From Gracilaria gracilis (Eukaryota; Rhodophyta; Florideophyceae; Gracilariales; Gracilariaceae), in contig JARGSG010000183.1 of NCBI GenBank assembly GCA_030374805.1, positions 1,364,001 through 1,428,000 of the forward strand: DNA of 64,000 nt, written 5' to 3'. Made by a program: the position numbers and the translations under genes. The notes under the pieces were generated by a model. The model searched no databases. It was given only the letters and a program-made list of their open reading frames with translations, and was not told the origin of the DNA. This document shows, in pieces, positions 10,284 to 19,400 of the stretch (the first letter of the stretch is position 1; each line of letters begins with the position of its first letter).

Positions 10284-11547
10284 ATGCAAGCGTTATCGAC
10301 CCGAGTGCAGCGTCATGCCGTGCCGCTGAAACCCGTGGACTTGTCCGACAACTATGGTTTCAAGGCTGCGCTGTATGTGATCAATGCCCTCAGCAAGCGG
10401 ACAGGAGAAACCGCGTACACAGAGCAAGAAGCACGAGTGAAGGTTGCCAATTTGATCCAAGACAGTAATGCAGAAAAGCTTTCGCTGTTGCTTCGTCAAT
10501 GGTATTCTGAGGATTTCGATGAGGCGGCACTGAATGCACTGGTGCCTGACTTGGCGAATATGATTCTCACCAACGACTTTTCGAGATATGAGCACAGAGA
10601 AGTTGTCAATGATATCGAGTGGAGCGCGTTGGCGACTGCTTTCAAATGCTGCATTGCAGTGAAGATGGTGAAGAGCGGGACTACGAATGGAAATGGGTGG
10701 AAAATTGCGGTCCCAACTCCTCAGATATTTGGACAAGGAGCTACAAGAGAGGATGAAGACACACAGTGTGTGTTTGTTGTTTGTCAAGTGATAAATGGTG
10801 TTTCAAGGTACGTGGCACTAATTCCGAACAGTCAACTGATTTTTAGGCCAGGACGAGCACTGGTGGCCAGCAAGTCGGCGTACGAAGCAAGAGCTGAGAT
10901 GCAGAGAGGTAAGCTTTTTCATTAGAGTTGGTTCGCGGCTGAAGAAAAAGCATGTGCGCGCGTGGAGAAATTCGTTCTGAGGCTGACAACGCTGTGGAAA
11001 TGTGGCACTGCGCGGTACAGGAGAAACGGCGAACGCTAGTGGAAGGGGTGAAGCATTTGAAGCGAGCGAGGCAAGTGAAGCGAAGAGTGAAATCGGCGAT
11101 CCGCCAGAGTATCAGGCAAGGTCAATCAAAGTGGGGAGCAGAAAGGTGTCGTTCGACGACGAGAGCGGAAGGAACAGCGGCAGCAAGGCGGCCCCACGGA
11201 CGGCAACAGAGGCGGCAGCAGCAGAGGCAGTAATGCACAGCGCGTCGCGCGACATGGGAGATGGGACGGGCACGGAGCCTGCGAGCAGCGCGGGGGGATC
11301 AGAGGCGGGCGATGACGACGGGAAGGTGGCGGTAAAGGCGATTGGGGTGGCAGACGAGGAGCTGCTACAGAACATCGAGGACCTGAAGCTGTGGGGCGGT
11401 CAAATTTCGGTGGCTAAGGATAACGCGACGACGGCGAATACGGAGCCGTACGTTGGTGAGGGGTCTGTGATGTTCGAGATGCGGCTGCTGTTCCTCAACG
11501 CGTTCCCGGAGGCGGCGCGCAAGGGCAACGTCAACTTCCTCAACTAG
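10284..11547 (+). CDS. Two-exon orphan protein of 383 residues
   Basis: Exon 1 is 10284-10908 and exon 2 is 11021-11547. The 112-nt intron has donor GTAAGC and acceptor GTACAG, and the phase (1) is consistent across the junction. Without splicing, exon 1 stops 14 bases later and exon 2 has no ATG at its start. Exon 1 encodes a compact mixed helical domain (about residues 15-205) with Trp and Cys positions but no family I recognise. Residues about 210-305 are low-complexity, rich in Glu/Ala/Ser/Gly. The last 65 residues form a separate conserved module starting DEELLQNIEDLKLWGGQ and ending at the stop. That module is the part duplicated at 9426-9770. Function unknown. Confidence 0.7.
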
Positions 11548-12046
11548 AGCGGCGCGCGGCCATGGAGGGGCGCGCGGACGGTCAGCGCGCGCCGCAGGCC
11601 AGCCACCAGGGACGGCGCTCTTGGCGGGCCATATAAACGTACAGCAGTTCACTTTACAGCCAGCGGCGCTAAATATATGGCGCGCAGCGCGTGGCGCGCG
11701 CGTGGCGCCGCGCCACGCCGTCGCGCCGCACTCGAGTCGCACGTTACGTGTCGCGCCTACTCCGCCCTCCCTCACTTTTTAGTCGCAGCCGCCGCCTCCT
11801 CCCCCCCCGACAGCGCCGCCAGCCCCTCGACCCCTTCCGCCGCGCGTAGCCGCGGGTCAAGCTCCCTGGATAGTCCCCGGCTCAGCACCAGTACGCCTGT
11901 TCGAACCCCCTCTTCCCCCCTCCCTTCAGCTTATATCCACCCGCTCCCCCACCCCCGCCCCCACCACGTAAACGAACCCGCGTCTCCCGCCCGCTCCCGC
12001 GTCCCTACCCCGCAGCCAGTCTACACGCTCAACGCGCTGCACCTTC
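11548..12046 (+). promoter_or_regulatory. Intergenic promoter region of the 5-phosphatase gene
   Basis: About 500 bases between a stop and the next ATG. CATATAAACG at 11630-11639 is a TATA-like candidate, conserved in the duplicate near 9700. The last 280 bases are C-rich and T-rich with few G, like a 5' leader. The TATA assignment is inference. Confidence 0.4.
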
Positions 12047-14212
12047 ATGCAGCCTTTCCGCGTTGGCTTGGTCACTTGGAACGTGGGCGGAGCACCTCCA
12101 CCTCCGGCCATCCCCGCTGCCACCCGCAAGCTGTTGTCATGCGCCAGGGATAACCATGTCGTCGTCGTCGGCCTGCAGGAGGTCCCCGTCGGCCGCCGCG
12201 GCTGGAGTAAGCCGCTCCTCGAGGCGCTTGGTCCCGAGTGGCTGCATGTGGGCGGCGAGGCCTATGCCGGCATGCGTCTCAAGGTGTTCGTCAGGAAGGA
12301 TAGGAGGGGGAGGCCCATCGTGTCCGTCACTTCCACTGGCATGCGCGTGGGTGCCGGTGTGGCCGACCGCTGGCCGAACAAGGGCGCCGTCGCCGTTGGC
12401 ATGCGCTTTGGCGCCCACTGTCGCGTCGTGTTCATCGTTGCTCATCTCGCGGCCAATGAGGAGCGCTTGCAAAGCCGCGAGGATGACTGGCGTCTTATCC
12501 TGCGACGACTTGAACGCGACGACCTCTTACCACGCGGTGCAGACCCTGTTATTTCGGTCCCTCTGTTTCATCGCTACGAGCACGTCTTCGTGTTGGGCGA
12601 CCTCAACTACCGCGTCGTTGCGCCTGGCTCCACGAAGGATGATCGCGTCCAGTGGGTCAAGGACAAGGTTCGCGCCCGTGATTGGCGCGCACTGATCGCC
12701 GTCGATCAGCTTACCAAAGAACGACTTGACGGTAACGTTTTTGCTGACTTCGAAGAGGCTGACATTACGTTTGCACCTACGTTCAAGATAAACCCGCAAA
12801 CAGGCCAGTACAGCACCCATCGTATCCCGAGCTACTGTGACAGAATCCTGTGGCATTCTCTGCCGGCTAGGGTTGAACTGGTCAAGTGCCTGCAGTATCA
12901 AGCGCTCACTTCTTTCAAAGAAAGCGATCATATTCCCGTATACGGGGCATTTGAGTTGCGCGTGCCTACCCTCCCAAAGCCGGCCTCACCTTTGCGACCG
13001 CCAAACGGATACCGTGTTGTGCTCGAGTTCATGCTAGTTCGTTATATCAAGGGTGCTCGCCCTTTTGTCAAGCGTGATTCATTTGAGGATGCTCCGCATT
13101 CTATGCGTCGTATCACAACTCCGCATCGGTTGAAATCCGGCTCATCTTCAAAGTCAATACGTTCTTCTAGGCTCCGTAATCTCCTGGAACACATTCCAAT
13201 CGACGAGAATGATGACATTTTTGACGAAGAACAAGAAGATATCGAAGATGTAGATGAGGATGGTGCGGAATCCTCATCTTCCCAATCTTCAGAAGATCCT
13301 GACGAGTTTTTACCCTTGGAAGAGGTACGCGACGACAGTCCTGATGAGGGATATGAGTACCAGTTCCAAAGATTTGGGCGTGAAACGGAGATCCGAAACT
13401 TGGAGAACAAGTCATCCAGCGACAGTTGTGGTTACAACACACACCTATTACGAACGTACCAAAATGGTGCTAGTAGATCAGCTCTCTCAACCCCGTCTAC
13501 ATCGACGGACATTGCGCAATTAAGTGCAGATAACGAACGTGCTGAAACAGATTTAAGGACCCCAGTTGATAAGTTGCCGCACGAATCCGGGGATAGTAAG
13601 AGTGAACGAGCCTGGGTTCCGAGTCCCGAGCCTCACGCGAATAGCGGTCCGAGGAAGCGGGACTCACTGTCTCGCCAAGTATCGGAGACTGTGGAAAGAA
13701 GAGGAATACCCAGTTCTGCTAGAAGGCCGAGACTCAATACTCTACGAATGGAAGTCCATGGTCAAGGCCTTTTTTTGAAGCAAGATCGAATCTATAGTAT
13801 TAGTGTTCCCAGACGCAACTCTGGTTCTCGAGAGCGCATCGGAGATACCCTGCCCGTGATTCCGCTTCAACCCATGAAGAGCCTCGAAGAATTGGAGTAC
13901 AGGCATATTCTTCTGGAGTTCGCCAAGAAGAAGTCTCGTGTCGGAAAATCAGGAGTGTTGCCAATGCGAGAGCTTGTGCCTTACGCGGGACAGCTCTATG
14001 CTTTCGAAATGGCTCTAACTAAATATGGCCGCCCCGTGGCGACGGTTGAGGCTTGTGTACAGATGACAGTGAGCGACTCTGAGTTTTGGGTGGACGCTCG
14101 TGGTCGGGTGGTAAGAAATAGGAATGGTGACTCAATCCGATCGTATCATGGAGATCTACCAGTCAGAAAAAGAACGCATGCGCGCAGCAAACAGGATCCG
14201 CGGTGGAGATAG
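12047..14212 (+). CDS. Inositol polyphosphate 5-phosphatase
   Basis: The enzyme removes the 5-phosphate of inositol phosphates or phosphoinositides with Mg2+. The product has 721 residues and the ATG at 12047 lies directly before the domain. The IPPc domain spans residues 5-305 and keeps the endonuclease-like catalytic set: WNVGG (N12), LQEV (E45), VAHL (H133), GDLNYRV (D185, N187), FAPTFK (243-248), SYCDRILW (D265, R266) and KESDHIPVYG (D294, H295). Residues about 318-345 begin a second conserved segment (YRVVLEFMLVRYIKGARPFV). It is split from a matching C-terminal part (about 620-690, YRHILLEF to FWVDARGR) by a long, Ser- and acid-rich linker. The split part may be a SKICH- or C2-like beta domain; this is inference. 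There is no signal peptide or CAAX end. Confidence 0.93.
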   Translation: MQPFRVGLVTWNVGGAPPPPAIPAATRKLLSCARDNHVVVVGLQEVPVGRRGWSKPLLEALGPEWLHVGGEAYAGMRLKVFVRKDRRGRPIVSVTSTGMRVGAGVADRWPNKGAVAVGMRFGAHCRVVFIVAHLAANEERLQSREDDWRLILRRLERDDLLPRGADPVISVPLFHRYEHVFVLGDLNYRVVAPGSTKDDRVQWVKDKVRARDWRALIAVDQLTKERLDGNVFADFEEADITFAPTFKINPQTGQYSTHRIPSYCDRILWHSLPARVELVKCLQYQALTSFKESDHIPVYGAFELRVPTLPKPASPLRPPNGYRVVLEFMLVRYIKGARPFVKRDSFEDAPHSMRRITTPHRLKSGSSSKSIRSSRLRNLLEHIPIDENDDIFDEEQEDIEDVDEDGAESSSSQSSEDPDEFLPLEEVRDDSPDEGYEYQFQRFGRETEIRNLENKSSSDSCGYNTHLLRTYQNGASRSALSTPSTSTDIAQLSADNERAETDLRTPVDKLPHESGDSKSERAWVPSPEPHANSGPRKRDSLSRQVSETVERRGIPSSARRPRLNTLRMEVHGQGLFLKQDRIYSISVPRRNSGSRERIGDTLPVIPLQPMKSLEELEYRHILLEFAKKKSRVGKSGVLPMRELVPYAGQLYAFEMALTKYGRPVATVEACVQMTVSDSEFWVDARGRVVRNRNGDSIRSYHGDLPVRKRTHARSKQDPRWR

Positions 14213-14454
14213 CAGCGGCCTTGAAGGGCATCGCGTATCGCCTATCCGTTCAATACTTGTAGCTTAAATTGTAGAGAAGAGGAATGTAACAAAGACTCAA
14301 AGAATTGGCCACATATCCTTACTTCAAACTCAGTCGCGCATGTGGCCTACATAATGTTTTGCAAGCTCTAAGAACTGCGAGCTTTTCTAGCAGAAGAGGC
14401 TCTCTCGCAGCAGAAATGAAAAGCTTGTCCATTTAATGGCAGCCGTACTTTTGA

Positions 14455-14640
14455 ATGTACATATTAAGGTACAATATACTAGGAGAAGACATCCACAGTA
14501 CTCATCACGAACAATATGCAAACATGATGGAACTAGTTAGACGATGGCCCGAAAGGTGTTGGCCTTTTGAGGAGGAGAGAACTGCTATGATGAGTAATTC
14601 TCCTTCGAGTTTCGGAATGGGGAGCCTAGAACCACAGGGA
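14455..14640 (+). repeat. Dispersed repeat, copy B
   Basis: Contains GATGGCCCGAAAGG followed by CCTTTTGAGGAGGAGAGAACT, parallel to copies at 2870 and 15030. Its frame is open to 14832 and encodes a Trp-Pro...Phe-Glu-Glu-Glu-Arg peptide, so this may be the least decayed copy. Confidence 0.45.
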
Positions 14641-15029
14641 AGGAAAAGAAGAAGAGTAGCTGAGAACTTTGCATTCTCATGTTTCTGCGAAGAAGCTCTT
14701 GAATGCTCTAAATGCTTGTCACGTTTTCGTGAATGCCTCTTCCGTTTACACGAGGCCATAGAGCTAGTGAAGTATTCCTCGAGCGAGAGGTTGACCCGTA
14801 CGGCCATTCGAGATCAACAGGTATTGAAGTAGATTTGAAAACGCTGACTAGGAGAGGGTATCGAAGCAAGCTCATAAAGGACGTAGAATATATGTATAGA
14901 TAGAATGGTTATAATGAACAAAATTTGTCCTAACGACAGAGATCATGATGAAACAATCTTATTGAAAAGACACGAAACTTAAAAATCATAGCCTTGTGGC
15001 CGCATTAAGGCGCAACTAGGAACAAATGA

Positions 15030-15240
15030 CTGCCGAGATCACATTAGGACAGGTTTACAAGGGTAGATACACGGCCCAAAACCCCAGCTTTATGCCTAGC
15101 TGCTTCCTACATTCAAGAAAAACGTGTTGTTGGGAGATTTACCCTGACGTGATGAATTACCAACTCAAGCGAGAAATGATTGAGCAGTGGCCAAAACAGT
15201 TCCTGTGCTTTTGAGGAAAGAGAACCTTTCCTCTAGTAGA
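15030..15240 (+). repeat. Dispersed repeat, copy C
   Basis: Contains GAGCAGTGGCCAAAAC, then CTTTTGAGGAAAGAGAACC. It is aligned with copies A and B but its frame is broken by TGA at the place where copy B continues. Confidence 0.45.
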
Positions 15241-16472
15241 TTCTTCAGCTTTGCAAACAGGAGGTTGCAGTCCGTATGAAAGGATGATGATGATATGCAA
15301 CATCGTTTCATTGCCCCGCCCTGTAGCCTCTATAAATGACTAATGTTACATACGTAATGCTGGATCCGCGTGTACTTGTGCTCATAACATGAAGAAAACC
15401 GTCAACAAGGCGGAGAGCTCTAGAGATAGCTAATCACCCAATGGCCCAATGAGCATTCGGTAATAGGTCATTCTACTCAGACCTTTTACTCTGCTAGATT
15501 CATAGAAATGCTACATCAGACCTCGTTCAACGTATCTAGCTAGTGTAGCTTTTTTGGCTGTAGATAGATACGTGTGCTAACCTATTTGGGGAACACGTTT
15601 GAAACGTCTTGCGTTCGCATGTAGAGCTTACAGTGCATTACGGGATCACCTCCTGTAGCAGACGCTATGTATTATGCATTGGTGGCACCACCATTTTGGT
15701 GCAGAAGACAAGGCTGTATTGGAACTGGGCCTCGAGAAGTTGAAGTGGAGGTTTGCGCATGCCGTGTTGGTGACCTTGGGGCAGTTCCGTCCGCATCATG
15801 TTCAAGTTTGAAGCGTACTTCTTCAAAGTTAGGCATGGAGGTCACGAGTCTTGAGCAGTACGTATCGAGCGGGGTTGGACGTGAGTGCTCCCGTAGGGAG
15901 CGGACATCTACATTGCAATCCGCGACAGTCGAAGCAACGCACTGTCGTCGACATGTGTGTCTGTGTTCAAGAATTTCGTCTTGGAGACAAAGGTGCGAAC
16001 AGCTTCCCTGTAGCCCATCTACACTGTCGGCCTACAAGGGTAAACATCATTAACGGTTATGTTTCTAATTAAAACCTGGGACTGTCGCACGGAGATCCCT
16101 CTCGTCACAGGGTGCCGACACGTCTAATTAGAAACACCGGAACAATGCCGAAAGACAGTTTATCGGTATTCACCTCACATCCAATGTATCCCTATGAGGC
16201 CCTGAGACACATTAATGTTTTCCGGACTTGGTCATTGCCGACCTTACACGGCAAGTTGAGGGCTAGAAGGCCTTCTTCGGTTGAATCCGTCACTGTTTCT
16301 CATCATTCGGTCGGACTTTTGTATCTTCGCTGTCGCCAAGTGGCAGTCATCCCACTGTTTCTCTGTCGGTCTTCCTATCTCGTTCTCATGGAATAATGCT
16401 TTGTCCAAACCGGGCGAGGTATCACAACGACCGAACTTCGTCGCGCAAAGTTGTTCACCTTCACTTTCTTCG

Positions 16473-19400
16473 ATGAAAGTCATTGTCCTACTACTCTTTT
16501 TGTTCCGTTTGGCTACTGGTGTGCCAACTGGCACGCACAGCAGCTTCCTTACTCTGGAACGAACCTCCCCGGATGGCTTGGTCGACTTTCTTCGCGTGCG
16601 CCAGGCATTGCCATTTGGTAAGACGTCGACTGGCTTTGTTACTCCTGATCTCTCTAGGCGAGACGTCCTAATGATTAATGGAACTGGAGACGACTCATTT
16701 GTGCTCTCCTTTGTCGCGGAAAAGGCATCAAATGTTAGCGATTACGGGTTTACGTTCTTGTCAAACGACACTGAGATTTTGAATCCAGCAGAGGATTTGT
16801 CAACGTCTCAGACCATAGGTGACTCCTATGTTAACATGACATCGATTGTGGAGTTTAGGAGATTTCCTGGCCTGGTTCAGCTAACGGTGGAGGCCAGGAA
16901 AACTGATGGCTCCTTGTTCGATTCCGTTCATATCCATTTCCTGGTTGCAGGAACGGTGTTGTACATTAAGGAATCAAGAACAATTGTATCCGGCGTTGGA
17001 AGGTCCTTTAACGTTGAAGACTATTCACTGATCTACGACAAGCGATTATGGGACCTGGGGGTGTTCATTCAATTCTTGAATGGAACTGATTCAAATGAGC
17101 TGCGAACGGGAACGGACATATCTCCGTACTTTTCACTCGCGGACATCGAACCTACTCTTTCTGATTTCGAAGGTCAGATCCTCTGGGACTCCTCCACGTG
17201 CTCTATTTCTGGAGGCCAATGGAATGGAACCAATGTATCTCTATCCCAAGGATGCGGCATGGGTTTTGCAATGGGTGTACGAAACGAAAGCAGTTATGAC
17301 GGGTGTCATTTTGCTTTTGCGTTCGAGAGGAACCGAGCTGGAGATTTTACTGTTGTTTTCAGGTGGGCGAAGTTTACGGAAGGAAGTGATCTGGACGATG
17401 AACTTTACATGACGTTTGTTTATGTCGTGATATCTGGGACCCCACCTGCTGTTGTTCGTCGTGTTGAGCCAGGAAACCCTTATAGCAGAGATGGTGGAGA
17501 GGAGCTTTATGTTGAGATGATCAACTCGGGTGACTTAAATATCACATCTTTCAACGTCAATGATGTTCCTTTCCTCATCATTCCCGACAGTCGCCAGTTC
17601 ATTACCGGACCAGATGATTTCTACGAGACTGCCAAATTCTTGACCAAATCCGGTAAGGGAAAGCGCCTCCCATGGACGATAACCGCGACAAGGTTTGTGA
17701 CAAATACATCTACGACTGAACCGGCTGTTGTGATTGATGAGAGCGGGTTTCTGTTTTCGTATGATGATGAGAAGGTGTTTATTATCAGCATTTCTCCTGA
17801 TTCATTCCTCGAAACTGGTGGCATAGAAGCCGTATTATCCGGTAACTTCTCAGCTTTTGCCCCTGCTTTGGTGGCAAACCACAACATCATCATTGGAAAT
17901 TATATCCTGGGAATCACGGATTTGGTTTCCGTTACTCCTACCGAGATCCGCATAATCGTCCCCCCTCGCGCTTTAATTGGTTCTGCGTGGCGGTATGGTG
18001 TTGTTGTTCAAGTTGCAAGCTCGTACTCGAACCGTGTGTTTTTGACCTACTATCCGGTTACGATACAAGTATCAGCCCAGGTTTACGGAGCATCGAAGGA
18101 TTTCGACACTGGTAACTACGTTCTAGGCACATGTGGAACTACAACATTTGTCGTCAATGTCTTGAATAGGCCCGAACACGATGTGTTATTTGCATGGGAG
18201 ATGTTCGACCCCAATGGGCAAGCCGTGCCACTTTTGAACAATGAAACACATCTTGAAACGGGCAAGAACACCTTGGAACTGCCTAATTCGTTGATCCCGG
18301 AAGAACAGGTGTACACCTTAGAAGCGACTGCCACGGAGGGGAATAAGTCTGCATCTCATACGTTTCATATCAAGAAGAGTGCGTCATTGATCATTGGGGT
18401 CTCCATAATCCAGCCAGAAAACCGTACCATTGCCTCACCTCCGGTTAATCTGAGGATTGTGGCTAAGGTTGATATTCCTGCTTGTGTGACTGATGCTGAA
18501 AGTCTGACGTACCATTGGTTATATGAAGACAAATCCAGCACAATCGCAAAGGCTAAGATTGACGGCGTCGCGAGTCCAGACATATTCAACGGTTCCCTGT
18601 CGCCGGTGTTCGAGAACTATATTTTCTCATACAGGAATAATACCGGGACTTCTGCCGAGCAAATCACTCCGACGAGACTGGGACGAGAACTGATTGTACC
18701 GATCGACAAGTTGCAATACGGTTTTCAACGAATTCGCTTGGTGGTCAGCAGTCAGAATGCATCTATTTTCGGGCGCGCGTCTACGACTGTGCGCGTTCAG
18801 GAGCCCCCGTTGGTAGCAATGATCGGAGGTGGAGAGGAAGGTCGGGAGGTTTCTGATTCAGCGGAGCTGCACGTAAGTGGTACGAGAAGCTTTGACCCGG
18901 ATGTTGCGTTTGGTACGGATAACTCATCGCTAGGGCTTACATACGAATGGTCATGCAGTTATTCATTGTATGCGAATAACTCGCAGAAAACTGAATGTGA
19001 CTCTGAACTGCTGCCATTCACTAATCGATCCAGCTTTACCGTTACCAAGACCGTATTGCAAGCTAGGCGAAATCTGAGTCGTGATGAAGTCGAAGGGCGA
19101 GTGTATCTGGAGTATAAGCTAACAGTTCGAAAAGGGACCCGACGGGGAACTGTGGTTCAATTTATCTCTGTTGTCAACTCTGAAGGTTTGATGCTGGCAA
19201 GGTATGATGAAGTTGAGGTGACCAATTCAAGGGGACCAGTGAATCTGAACGCAGTCGAATTCTGGGAAGATATAGTTATTCGCCCAACTGCTCCCGCCAG
19301 TACACAGTGGAGGTTCCGTTTGGAAGAGCCTGTTTGGGAACGAGCGACATTCATTGCCGGAAACAACAAGTTGATAGTTGGTCCTGGATACTACACATCA

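Larger units (their letters stand above)
14213..16472. other. Gene-poor interval with repeat copies
   Basis: About 2.2 kb without a convincing gene. Short frames at 14455-14832, 15026-15214 and 15667-16053 show no domain; the first two are copies of a dispersed repeat. The last few hundred bases are the promoter and leader of the surface protein that starts at 16473. Confidence 0.5.

Noticed and set aside
11881-11915. GTTCGAACCCC string resembling a tRNA T-arm
   Set aside because: No matching acceptor, D-arm or anticodon stem can be folded around it. Other TTCGA strings (49067, 24125) failed in the same way, so no tRNA is called.
16281-16472. Upstream extension of the surface protein
   Set aside because: Begins with TTG and has no targeting feature; the ATG at 16473 starts a clear signal peptide.
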